Source of the DNA: Winogradskyella sp.
GTDB taxonomy: Bacteria > Bacteroidota > Bacteroidia > Flavobacteriales > Flavobacteriaceae
Reading direction: 5' to 3'
Length of the DNA stretch: 64,000 nt
Assembly (NCBI RefSeq): GCF_028289625.1
Contig: NZ_JANQOM010000032.1
Coordinates: 1 to 64,000 of the forward strand
The translations under genes were made by a program, and so were the position numbers. The notes under the pieces are model-generated. The model was not told where the DNA came from, did no database searches, and was given only the letters and a program-made list of their open reading frames with translations. The number at the start of each line of letters is the position of its first letter. Position 1 is the first letter of the stretch. This document shows, piece by piece, positions 31,288 through 40,835 of the stretch.

Positions 31288-32220
31288 ATGCAACAAACAA
31301 CCAATACAATTTTGATGATTCGTCCTATAAGTTTTAGGATGAATGAACAAACGGCTGTCAATAATTATTTTCAGGAAGATTTAGATCTTAAAAATGCCGA
31401 AATTAACCTGAAAGCTCAGAATGAGTTTGATGCATTCGTTGAAAAATTAGAGGCTGTTGGAGTTGATGTTGTTGTCGTAAGCGATGATGAGTTGTTTGAT
31501 ACTCCTGATTCAATTTTTCCGAATAATTGGGTAAGCTTTCATAATAATGGAGATGTGGTTATTTACCCTATGTTTGCCGAAAATAGGAGGAAAGAAAGAC
31601 GGGAAGACGTTTTTATACGACTTGAGGAAGAAGGTTTTAAAATAGAGCATATAGTAGATTATACATCTGCTGAAGATGAAGGTGTTTTTTTGGAAGGCAC
31701 TGGAAGTGTGGCTTTAGACCGTATCAATAGAAAAGCGTATTGTGCTTTATCGCCTAGAGCAGATGAAAATCTTTTTATAGAATTTTGTGAGGATTTTGAG
31801 TATACTCCAGTTATTTTCACAGCGAACCAGACCGTTGATGGAAAGCGACTGGCGATCTATCATACCAATGTAATGATGTGTTTGGCAGAGAATTATGCCG
31901 TGATTTGTTTAGATGCTATTGACGATAAAAAAGAGCGTAAAAATGTGATAAAACATTTAAAGCAAGACGGTAAGGAAATAATAGCCATCACCGAAGCCCA
32001 GATGCACCAGTTTGCAGGGAATATGTTACAAGTACAAGGGTCTAAAAATCAACGTTATTTAGTGATGAGCGAGGCTGCTCGTAAAAGTTTGACCAAAAAT
32101 CAAATTAAGCGTATTGAAACGTATTGCCCAATTCTTTCGAGTTCTTTAGAAACCATTGAAACCTGTGGTGGCGGCAGTGCACGTTGTATGATGGCTGAGA
32201 TATTTTTACCGAAAGCTTAA
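31288..32220 (+). CDS. ctlX: Citrulline utilization hydrolase CtlX-type amidinotransferase-fold enzyme
   Basis: 310 aa; MIRPISFRMNEQTAVNNYFQ, DSIFPNNWVSFHNNGDVVIYPMFAENRRKERR, CGGGSARCMMAEIFLP. Confidence 0.85.
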   Translation: MQQTTNTILMIRPISFRMNEQTAVNNYFQEDLDLKNAEINLKAQNEFDAFVEKLEAVGVDVVVVSDDELFDTPDSIFPNNWVSFHNNGDVVIYPMFAENRRKERREDVFIRLEEEGFKIEHIVDYTSAEDEGVFLEGTGSVALDRINRKAYCALSPRADENLFIEFCEDFEYTPVIFTANQTVDGKRLAIYHTNVMMCLAENYAVICLDAIDDKKERKNVIKHLKQDGKEIIAITEAQMHQFAGNMLQVQGSKNQRYLVMSEAARKSLTKNQIKRIETYCPILSSSLETIETCGGGSARCMMAEIFLPKA

Positions 32221-32849
32221 TCTAGCTTATTAAAAATATAGGGTCCTTTTTCAGCTCCCCAAACGTAGTTGCCATCAGCATCAAAACCTCTATCCCAAGA
32301 GATTACTTTATCTTCTAATATTTCAACCTCACTTCTTGCAAATGATGCGCCTCGCAGAGTACTTACACAAGTTGTGTCTCCTGTTTTTCCCATAAAGCGT
32401 TTTTCAGACATACGCTTTAGCACTACTTCACACCCTTTTTTTAGTGCGATATCATTTAACGAGATAGAATCAAAAGCTTTTGGTGTTTTCCATTTACCAA
32501 TCCAAAGAGAATCGACATCCAATGAATACACTGCCGAGCTAAAGGTACTGTCCGATAATCTGGTAACTTCATAGATGCGTTGACGATAGGGTCTATCTTG
32601 CATACTGTTTAAAGCTTGTTCCACATAGAGGAAGTTGCCTTGGTCTTCCCAAATAGGATACATATGTAGCGAAATATTAAAGTAAGACGAATCCACTTGC
32701 GATTGAATTTCAGAATTAAAAGATCCTTGCATTAATGCGAATAACTCTTTAAGTTCTGTATCCTCTTTGACCTCAGGTTCAGACTTAGTTTCATTTTTAC
32801 AATTAAAAATTAAAGTTGCGAGAATTAAAAAAGGAAATAAGCGTTTCAT
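32217..32849 (-). CDS. CpcT/CpeT-family chromophore-lyase-like lipoprotein
   Basis: 210 aa; lipobox LIFNC; YVEQALNSMQDRPYRQRIYEV, GCEVVLKR, WDRGFDADGNYVWGAEKGPYIFNK characteristic of CpeT family. Confidence 0.75.
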   Translation of the reverse strand: MKRLFPFLILATLIFNCKNETKSEPEVKEDTELKELFALMQGSFNSEIQSQVDSSYFNISLHMYPIWEDQGNFLYVEQALNSMQDRPYRQRIYEVTRLSDSTFSSAVYSLDVDSLWIGKWKTPKAFDSISLNDIALKKGCEVVLKRMSEKRFMGKTGDTTCVSTLRGASFARSEVEILEDKVISWDRGFDADGNYVWGAEKGPYIFNKLD

Positions 32850-32887
32850 ATATCTATATTTTGAGACCTAAATATAGATAAAATTAA

Positions 32888-34939
32888 TTAAGCCGTAGGT
32901 GCAGCTTTCGGAAGTTCAATAAAGAATTTACTGCCCATATTAACAGTGCTTTCTACCCAAATTCTTCCGTCATTGAGTTCCACTAAATCTTTGGCAATGG
33001 TTAATCCAAGTCCTGTCCCTTTCTCATTTTTAGTGCCAACAGTTGTAAAGTTTTTATTTGCATTAAAAAGCTTATCGATATTTTCTCTAGATATACCAAC
33101 TCCCGTATCTTCAACACAAATCAATGCTTTGCCATCTACATCTTGATTGGAAACCGTAATCACATCACCAGTTCTGCTAAATTTAACAGCATTGGTAATT
33201 AAATTCTGAATAACAATTTCAACCATGCTACGATCTGCATAAACAAAATCGCGTTGCGATTCATCAATAAGTACTATACGCTTGTCTTCAACCTTTTGCT
33301 CTACTAATGCCATTTTTGTGTGGAAGACCTCTTGGATATTGAAAAGTTCTGGTTTAGGTTCTAGACTTTGCATTTGTGATTTAGACCAATTCAATAAATT
33401 GAATAGTAGCGAAGATGCATTATTGGCATTTTCGCTCAATTCAGGGATTAATTCCCTGAACTCTTCTTTGGATATACTGTCTTCCTTTAATAAATCTAAA
33501 AAGGCCTTTATGGATGAAATGGAATCTTTTAAATCGTGAGAAACTATTGAGAATAATTTGTCCTTTACTTGATTAATTTCTTCAAGATGATGCGTCTGTT
33601 CTAGTATAGCCTCATTTCTAACCTGTTCTTGTGCTAATTTCTCATTTTGATTCGTAATGATTTCCCTATACTTTCTATTCTTCAAATAATTAAGTAAGAG
33701 CAGTGTCAATAAAACAAGAGCAGCAGCAAGTGCTCCATATACAACCAAAGGATTATTTAGCCATGATTTTTTAGCTTTATTATCTTCTTCAAAATTGTCA
33801 ATTTCCTTTTCAATTGGATTTGAGTTGTAGATATCAATAGGTTCAATATCAGTAGGAAAAGTGAGTGGTTCTACTTTTGATAGTTCTTCTTTTAGATCGT
33901 AGTATTTATTTTGCCAAAAGAATGCATTCTGGAAGTAACCACGAGTTGAATCTAAGGCTATATGAAGTTTATAGTTTTCTAATAAAGCCGTTTTATTATC
34001 TATTTTTTGGGCAATACCATAGGCTTCGTTAAGTTGAATCTCGGCAAGTTTTACCTTTCGTTTCTGAAGATTTAAGTTTCCAATAGCATTTAACGCTCTT
34101 AAAAGCCCTTCTTGATTATTCTGTTTTCTGTTATATTTTAAGCCTTCAACCAAATATTGCGAGGCCTTGTCGTATTCCTTGAATTCTAAATACTCGCTAC
34201 CAAGTTTAGGAAGTATTTCACCTCGCATATCTTTATCCGTTGTTGGATTCAGCATATCCAAAACGTCTTCATAGTACTCAATAGCTTTGCGATGCTCTTT
34301 TCTTAAAGAATACAGATCAGCAATATTTTTGGTCGAAACTATAATACCGTTACGATCATCGATACGTTTTCTAACATCGAGGGCTTTAAGGTTAAACTCA
34401 ATGGCCTTGTCAATTTGATTGGTCTTAAAATAAGCTTCGGCCAAATTGTTGTAAGCAGAACTAAGTTCATCTATTAAACCGCGTTTTTCAAAAATATCAA
34501 TAGCGGATAATGAGTTTTGAAGTCCAACAGCATAGTTTCCGCGTTTTATCTCAATAAGACCAATACTATTGCTCACTTTAGCAACACCCAAGGTATCGCT
34601 GATTTGAAGATAGTACTTTCTCGATTTATCATAGTTGTCAATAGCGTTGTAGTAATCGTTACGCTCGGTGTAAATTAAGGCTCTGTAGTAAGTGCTTTCG
34701 GCAAGTCCTTTAGTGTAGTTTAACTGTTCGGCAAGTTTTGCAGTTTGATTAACATAACGTAGCGCTTTATTGTAATCTTCAATGGCATAGAGTTCGTTAA
34801 TGAGCATTAGCGATAAGTCAACCTTAGTGGAATCGGCATTTTGATAGGCTAATTGTACCGTAAGGTCGTCTATTCTTTCATTTTGGGAAAAACCAATGAA
34901 AGAAACAAGACAAACAGCCAAGGTCAGTAACTGCTTCAT
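32888..34939 (-). CDS. TPR-containing sensor histidine kinase
   Basis: 683 aa; signal peptide, TPR repeats, TM, HisKA H-box FSIVSHDLKDSISSI, HATPase N/G boxes. Confidence 0.92.
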   Translation of the reverse strand: MKQLLTLAVCLVSFIGFSQNERIDDLTVQLAYQNADSTKVDLSLMLINELYAIEDYNKALRYVNQTAKLAEQLNYTKGLAESTYYRALIYTERNDYYNAIDNYDKSRKYYLQISDTLGVAKVSNSIGLIEIKRGNYAVGLQNSLSAIDIFEKRGLIDELSSAYNNLAEAYFKTNQIDKAIEFNLKALDVRKRIDDRNGIIVSTKNIADLYSLRKEHRKAIEYYEDVLDMLNPTTDKDMRGEILPKLGSEYLEFKEYDKASQYLVEGLKYNRKQNNQEGLLRALNAIGNLNLQKRKVKLAEIQLNEAYGIAQKIDNKTALLENYKLHIALDSTRGYFQNAFFWQNKYYDLKEELSKVEPLTFPTDIEPIDIYNSNPIEKEIDNFEEDNKAKKSWLNNPLVVYGALAAALVLLTLLLLNYLKNRKYREIITNQNEKLAQEQVRNEAILEQTHHLEEINQVKDKLFSIVSHDLKDSISSIKAFLDLLKEDSISKEEFRELIPELSENANNASSLLFNLLNWSKSQMQSLEPKPELFNIQEVFHTKMALVEQKVEDKRIVLIDESQRDFVYADRSMVEIVIQNLITNAVKFSRTGDVITVSNQDVDGKALICVEDTGVGISRENIDKLFNANKNFTTVGTKNEKGTGLGLTIAKDLVELNDGRIWVESTVNMGSKFFIELPKAAPTA

Positions 34940-35268
34940 CTTCTAACGGTTGATAGACGAAGTACAATGTTTTGGTGTATGTAACTTTTATAGAGGGATG
35001 CCAAAAGTAAGTCAACACTAAACAATAACAACGTGGTTAATGTTCGATAATTAAGCCTCATTAATGTTTGGGACATTGTTTAATAGCCTATCAAAAATGC
35101 CATAATGTGCTCAATTACACTAATATTTGGGATTTAATGCTAATAAATTAGATGAAATGACAGATGAAATTCACAAAAAAAAAGCTGTATCGATTAACGG
35201 CAGAAATCCTAGAAAAACGACCATTTTATCGATAAAATGCATTTTTGATTTAAAACATTGATATTCAT

Positions 35269-36399
35269 TTAGTTAGAATTAAAAAGGTCTAGTGCTGGTA
35301 GTGCTTTTAGCTCAAAATCGAATAAACATTGATTTTCCCAAGAGCTACCCACAGTTGAGGTTGCTTCATTCCCATCAAAAGCCACCCAATCCGGTGCCCA
35401 ATAACAGAAGCCAATACCATGATTGTTGGGTATATTTTTAATGGTCTCTATAAGCCATTCAAAATAAGCTTTTTGACCTTGGGGAGAGGGAGAGAATTCT
35501 TCTAAGATTTGATCTGTACTTCCAATAAAATTGGTCTGATTGTCATTCCATAACAATGTAAAAGGGTAGGCCACTTCAACCATTAAAATATCTTTATTAA
35601 ATGTATTGGCCAGTTCATTTAATTTAGATTTAACGAGGTTTAAATCTTGTGTGTGAAATTGTGGGTAATAAGACAGGCCGATAATATCAAAATCGAGATT
35701 AAAGGACTCCAGTTCATTAAAAAAGAAGATAGCGCGTTCTACGTCTGAATGATGAAGCATAATACGGACATTGTTTTCTGTATCAACCTCTTTTATGGCT
35801 CTAATGGCCTCTGAAACCAAGGCTGCATAATTTGGCCAATTATCACTAAAATCATCCCAAACCCTTCCAAAATCCCATAAAAAACCGCTATTGGTCTCGT
35901 TACCAATTTGAATGATTTCTGGTAAAGTATTTTGTGCTTTTAGCTGTGTAACCACATCCTTTGTGTATTCATAAATGGCGACTTCTACCTCTTGAAACGT
36001 CATATTCTGCCAAGCTTGTGGTGGTGTCTGAGTTCCAGGGTCTGCCCAAAAGTCACTGTAATGGAAATTGAGCAGAAAATCCATGTTTTTGGATTTTATC
36101 CTTTGGGCATAAGCTTTTACATCAGCTAGACCATTTTCGCCATTTTGTGGTGTGTGCCAAAGCTTTAATCTTACAAGATTTGTGCCCTTGGATTTTACAA
36201 AGTCCAATAGTCCAACAGTGTTTCCGTCCGCATCCTTATAATCAATATTATAATCTTCCAATTCGCTCTGAAAGGATAAATCCATTCCTTTATAGAAGGT
36301 ATTTGCATTATCGGGACCATTATTTGAATCATTATTGGAATCGTCGCTGGTTGAGCAGGCAATACATAAAAATAAAACGATAAACCTTAGAGTTTTCAT
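35269..36399 (-). CDS. GH53 arabinogalactan endo-beta-1,4-galactanase, lipoprotein
   Basis: Lipobox LFLCIAC; GMDLSF, LVRLKLWH, LNFHYSDFWADPGTQTPPQAW, QIGNETNSGFLW, MVEVAYPFT. Start at 36399 (MKTLRF). Confidence 0.88.
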   Translation of the reverse strand: MKTLRFIVLFLCIACSTSDDSNNDSNNGPDNANTFYKGMDLSFQSELEDYNIDYKDADGNTVGLLDFVKSKGTNLVRLKLWHTPQNGENGLADVKAYAQRIKSKNMDFLLNFHYSDFWADPGTQTPPQAWQNMTFQEVEVAIYEYTKDVVTQLKAQNTLPEIIQIGNETNSGFLWDFGRVWDDFSDNWPNYAALVSEAIRAIKEVDTENNVRIMLHHSDVERAIFFFNELESFNLDFDIIGLSYYPQFHTQDLNLVKSKLNELANTFNKDILMVEVAYPFTLLWNDNQTNFIGSTDQILEEFSPSPQGQKAYFEWLIETIKNIPNNHGIGFCYWAPDWVAFDGNEATSTVGSSWENQCLFDFELKALPALDLFNSN

Positions 36400-36424
36400 A
36401 GTAGGATTCAATTTTTAAAAATCA

Positions 36425-36793
36425 TTATTCCTCGATTTCTTGTCCAAATTTAATTAAATTTCCATCTTCATCTAAAATAGCAAATTCTCGCATTCCATAT
36501 GGCTTGTCTTCTAATATGCCATTGGGATGAATGACGTTAAAAGATACTAATTCATTGTAAAGTGTATCAATGTCCTCTACATCTACGTAGCAACTTGTAT
36601 TTTCTGGATGAATTTTATCATTACATTTCCAAAAATGGACAACAAAATTATCACGAGCAATAACAGCATAATTGTCATCTAAATACCCAACACGGTCAAA
36701 ACCAAGTTTTGTTTTATAAAAGTTAACAGTTTTATTGATGTCCAATGATGCTAAGACAGGAATACCTCTTAGTAAGTGTTTTTTTCGTTTCAT
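36425..36793 (-). CDS. VOC (glyoxalase/bleomycin resistance) family protein
   Basis: 122 aa; IPVLASLDINKTVNFYKTKLGFDRVGYLDDNYAVIARD...YGMREFAILDEDGNLIKFGQ. Confidence 0.85.
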   Translation of the reverse strand: MKRKKHLLRGIPVLASLDINKTVNFYKTKLGFDRVGYLDDNYAVIARDNFVVHFWKCNDKIHPENTSCYVDVEDIDTLYNELVSFNVIHPNGILEDKPYGMREFAILDEDGNLIKFGQEIEE

Positions 36794-36872
36794 TTTTTTA
36801 TTGATGTTTTAGTAGAGCTTTAAAATTAGGGAATTATGAGGGTTCAAAACCTTAATGAAATAATAAAACTGC

Positions 36873-36880
36873 TATCTTTG
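36873..36880 (+). promoter_or_regulatory. Bacteroidetes -7 element upstream of argS
   Basis: TATCTTTG 35 nt upstream of the argS ATG. Confidence 0.5.
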
Positions 36881-36914
36881 CCGACGTTTAAAAGCGCAAA
36901 GTGTAAAATAAAAT

Positions 36915-38690
36915 ATGAAGCTTCAGGATACTTTAGAATTACAGGTTATGGCTGCTGTAAAAGCCTTGTTTCAATCGGAATTAGAATCTGTTGAATTCCA
37001 AGCCACTAGGAAAGAGTTCGCTGGAGATATCACTGTAGTTGTATTTCCAATGCTGCGCGTTGTTAAAGGAAATCCAGCTGTTATCGGTCAGCAAATCGGA
37101 GAATACCTTAAAGATAATGTGGATTTAGTTAAAGCCTTCAATGTGGTTAAAGGCTTTTTAAACATTGAAATCGACGATACTTATTACACAAACTTCTTTA
37201 ATACCATAAAGGATAACGATGACTATGGCTTTGTAAAAGAAAAAGATGAAAAAGCCATCATGGTGGAATATTCTTCACCAAATACCAACAAACCGTTGCA
37301 TTTAGGACATGTTAGAAATGTATTGTTAGGGTATTCAGTTGCTGAGATTTTAAAAGCTGCAGGGAAGACCGTTTATAAAACCCAGATTATCAACGATAGA
37401 GGGATTCATATTTGTAAGAGTATGTTGGCTTGGCAGCGCTTCGGCAATGGGGAAACTCCTGAATCGACTGGCTTAAAAGGAGATAAACTTGTTGGAAACT
37501 ATTATGTGAAGTTTGATAAAGCTTACAAAAAGGAAATTTCTGAATTAGTATCTCATGGTTATTCAGAAGAAGAAGCAAAAAAGAGTACACCAATTCTGTT
37601 AGAAGCTCAAGATATGCTTAGAAAATGGGAAGCTGGTGATAAAGATATTGTTGCACTTTGGGAAAAAATGAACGGTTGGGTTTATGAGGGTTTTGAAGCG
37701 ACATATAAGGCTATTGGTGTCGATTTTGATGAATATTACTATGAAAGCCAAACCTATTTATTAGGTAAAGAATTTATTGCGGAAGGGCTAAAAACAGGGG
37801 TTTTTTACAAGAAAGAGGATGGTTCGGTTTGGTGTGACCTTACCGAAGATGGTCTCGATGAGAAAATCGTATTAAGAGCTGACGGTACAGCAGTGTATAT
37901 GACCCAAGATATTGGTACAGCCATACAACGAATAAAGGATTATCCTGATGTTGGTGGTATGGTGTATACCGTAGGTAATGAGCAAGATTACCATTTTAAG
38001 GTTTTGTTTTTGATTTTGAAAAAACTAGGCTTTGACTGGGCGAAAAACTTATATCATTTGAGCTATGGGATGGTCGATTTACCAAGTGGTAAAATGAAGA
38101 GTAGAGAAGGAACAGTTGTAGATGCCGATGATCTTATTCAAGAAATGACGGACACAGCTCAACAAATAGCTGATGAAAAAGGAAAGTTAGATGGCTATTC
38201 TGAAGAAGAGAAAAAAGAAATTTATAAATTAATAGGTTTAGGAGCTCTTAAATATCAAATTCTTAAAGTCGATCCTAAGAAACGAATTTTGTTTGACCCT
38301 AAAGAATCTATTGATTTTAATGGTGATTCAGGGCCCTTCGTCCAAATGATGTATGTTAGAACTAGAGCTATACTGAGAAAGGCAAATTTTGATTTTCAGA
38401 AAAAAATTAACTCATTAAAGTTACATGAAAAGGAGAAAGAGATTTTAAAACAATTGAAGTCTTTTCCTGAGGTGATTCAAAATGCTGCCCAAAATTACAA
38501 CCCTTCCGCAGTTATCAATTTTGCATATGATTTAGCAAAAGAGTATAGTTCATATTATCAATTAGTTCCAATTCTTGGTGCTGATAAAGAAGAGGAAAAA
38601 GTCTTTAGGGTACAACTTTCAAAAACCGTTGGGCAGACCATAAAAAATGCATTCAGCGTTTTAGGTATTGACGTACCAGAGCGTATGTAG
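36915..38690 (+). CDS. argS: Arginyl-tRNA synthetase
   Basis: 591 aa; EYSSPNTNKPLHLGHVRNVLLG (HIGH-like), DLPSGKMKSREGTVVDADDLI. Confidence 0.98.
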   Translation: MKLQDTLELQVMAAVKALFQSELESVEFQATRKEFAGDITVVVFPMLRVVKGNPAVIGQQIGEYLKDNVDLVKAFNVVKGFLNIEIDDTYYTNFFNTIKDNDDYGFVKEKDEKAIMVEYSSPNTNKPLHLGHVRNVLLGYSVAEILKAAGKTVYKTQIINDRGIHICKSMLAWQRFGNGETPESTGLKGDKLVGNYYVKFDKAYKKEISELVSHGYSEEEAKKSTPILLEAQDMLRKWEAGDKDIVALWEKMNGWVYEGFEATYKAIGVDFDEYYYESQTYLLGKEFIAEGLKTGVFYKKEDGSVWCDLTEDGLDEKIVLRADGTAVYMTQDIGTAIQRIKDYPDVGGMVYTVGNEQDYHFKVLFLILKKLGFDWAKNLYHLSYGMVDLPSGKMKSREGTVVDADDLIQEMTDTAQQIADEKGKLDGYSEEEKKEIYKLIGLGALKYQILKVDPKKRILFDPKESIDFNGDSGPFVQMMYVRTRAILRKANFDFQKKINSLKLHEKEKEILKQLKSFPEVIQNAAQNYNPSAVINFAYDLAKEYSSYYQLVPILGADKEEEKVFRVQLSKTVGQTIKNAFSVLGIDVPERM

Positions 38691-38891
38691 GTCTATCATA
38701 TGATTGAGCCCTATTGTATTGTTTCAATTTTTAACACTATGGCTTAAAGGCTTCCCGTGTTTTTTACTTATCTTAGTAGATGGTTAAAAGCTAAATAGTT
38801 ATACCGTAAAATCAGCTATAAAACTATAGTATACAAAAGGTGATATTACAGTAAATCATTTCTGGGCTTATAGAATAAAAAAATTAAACAG

Positions 38892-40190
38892 ATGAAAAGA
38901 CTTATATCATTTAAATCGCTAGCCAGTAATTTCATCGCTATACTTTTGGTGACTTTTACATTAAGTGCCCAAGAAGGCTTCACTGAATTTAGTGGTAGAG
39001 TGGTTGACGGAAAATCAAAAAAAGGCTTAGAAGCGGCCAGCCTTAATATTAATGCAACTAACATTGGTACTATTACTAATTCTGAAGGGGAGTTTATACT
39101 CAAAGTTCCTGACGCTTATTTAGACTCTAAGATTTTGGTAAACTTATTAGGGTATAATACTAGGGTAATTCCGGTTTCAGAACTAAACAAAAAAAATAAT
39201 AGAATAGAACTATTAAGTGTTGTTACCGAATTATCTGAAGTAAATATCTCAGCTTTTAAAAATGCTGAGACTCTGATCAGACGAGTGTTTGAAGACAAAA
39301 ATAAACACGATCGCTCAGAATCAGTATTTATGACAGCTTTTTATAGAGAGACGATAAAAAGACGTAGCCGAAATGTGTCTCTGACGGAGGCGGTTGTTAA
39401 CATTCTAAAGCAATCTAACAATGCCACGCAAAGAGATATTATTCAGTTGGGTAAGGCGAGAAAAAGTACAGATTATAAACGCCTCGATACCGTATCGGTG
39501 AAGCTTCAAGGAGGTCCTTTTTCGACTATTTATTTAGATATCATGAAATATCCGGAATATATATTCAATGAAGAAACCATTGGTAGTTATGCCTTTTCTT
39601 TTGACGCTCCATCAAGTATAAATAATAGAAATGTTTATGTCGTGAACTTTGCCCCTAAGAGCAATGCGCTTAACTATAGCTATATTGGTAAACTATATAT
39701 CGATGTAAAATCATTGGCCTTGGTAAGTGCCAATTATGCACTTGATCTTAGCGATAAAAGCAAAAGCAAAAATCTTCTGGTAAAAAAGAAACCTAGTAAC
39801 ATCATAGTGTATCCTTTGGAAGCTAATTATAAGGTGGACTATAAATCTAATGGCAATAAATGGTATTATAGTTATTCAAATTTAAACTTAAGGTTTAAAG
39901 TCAATAAAAAACGTCAGTTGTTCAATAAAGTTTATAGCTTATCTAGTGAAATGGCAGTTACGGATTGGGAAATAAACACGTCTAATCGAAAAATTAAGGT
40001 TAGGGATAGGCTTAGCCCTTCCATAATAATTACAGATGCCATACTGGGATTCTCTGATCCGGATTTTTGGGGCAAGTACAATTTGATAGAACCCGATAAA
40101 TCCATAGAGAATGCCATTGACAAAATAAGGAAGAGCATTGAAAGACAGAAGAAAAAAGAAGAGCGTAAAACGGCTAATGGAATTCCATAA
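38892..40190 (+). CDS. Carboxypeptidase-like regulatory domain (CarboxypepD_reg-like) protein
   Basis: 432 aa; signal peptide; FSGRVVDGKSKKGLEAASLNINATNIGTITNSEGEFILKVPD. Confidence 0.8.
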   Translation: MKRLISFKSLASNFIAILLVTFTLSAQEGFTEFSGRVVDGKSKKGLEAASLNINATNIGTITNSEGEFILKVPDAYLDSKILVNLLGYNTRVIPVSELNKKNNRIELLSVVTELSEVNISAFKNAETLIRRVFEDKNKHDRSESVFMTAFYRETIKRRSRNVSLTEAVVNILKQSNNATQRDIIQLGKARKSTDYKRLDTVSVKLQGGPFSTIYLDIMKYPEYIFNEETIGSYAFSFDAPSSINNRNVYVVNFAPKSNALNYSYIGKLYIDVKSLALVSANYALDLSDKSKSKNLLVKKKPSNIIVYPLEANYKVDYKSNGNKWYYSYSNLNLRFKVNKKRQLFNKVYSLSSEMAVTDWEINTSNRKIKVRDRLSPSIIITDAILGFSDPDFWGKYNLIEPDKSIENAIDKIRKSIERQKKKEERKTANGIP

Positions 40191-40281
40191 TAAGAGATTT
40201 CTGTAACCTTCTTTAACCTATGTTGCCTTTTTGTTTCACCAATCGGAAAGAACTTGAATTCATAAATGAGTTAATTAGCTT

Positions 40282-40827
40282 TCAACGAAAACTTTCCTTA
40301 TAACGAAGCGCTTGTTCAATATGGGAGAAATGATGATTGCTATGCCATGCATAGACACCAATGGTTTCTTCCAAAGAAAAACGTTTTCCATGTTCGGGAT
40401 GAATAAATTCTCGTTTTAAATCTGCTTCATTAAAACTTTTTAGTAAAACGGAGAGTTTTTCGTGAACCCCTTTTAAAATAAAAATGGATGCATCTATGGG
40501 CTCTGAGTAATCAATTAACTTGGCAAAACGGTCTTCATAATAGGGTCTTATAGTCGGTCTATTTTCGGTCAGTGAGAGTTTAAATCGTATAATACTGTTC
40601 ATGTGGCTATCGGCACAATGGTGTGCCACTTGTTTAATAGTCCAACCATTCGGTCTGTACTTATAGTTTAATTCTTTAGCATTGAGTTGTTTTGTTACTG
40701 ATTCTATACGTTCTGGGAATGACTCTATCGTGGTAATCCATTCTCTTAAATGCTCTTGGGTGATAGTTTCAGGCTTTGTAAATTCACCGATAGAAAACCG
40801 TAATTTATGAAATTCTTGCTCAGTCAT
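40282..40827 (-). CDS. DinB/YfiT-family putative metal-dependent hydrolase
   Basis: 181 aa; YRPNGWTIKQVAHHCADSHMNSIIRFKLSLTE; YAWHSNHHFSHIEQALRYKE. Confidence 0.85.
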   Translation of the reverse strand: MTEQEFHKLRFSIGEFTKPETITQEHLREWITTIESFPERIESVTKQLNAKELNYKYRPNGWTIKQVAHHCADSHMNSIIRFKLSLTENRPTIRPYYEDRFAKLIDYSEPIDASIFILKGVHEKLSVLLKSFNEADLKREFIHPEHGKRFSLEETIGVYAWHSNHHFSHIEQALRYKESFR

Positions 40828-40835
40828 GACGATAA

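Noticed and set aside
36147-36383. 78-aa ORF opposite GH53
   Set aside because: Antisense to GH53; His/Tyr/Arg-rich shadow translation.
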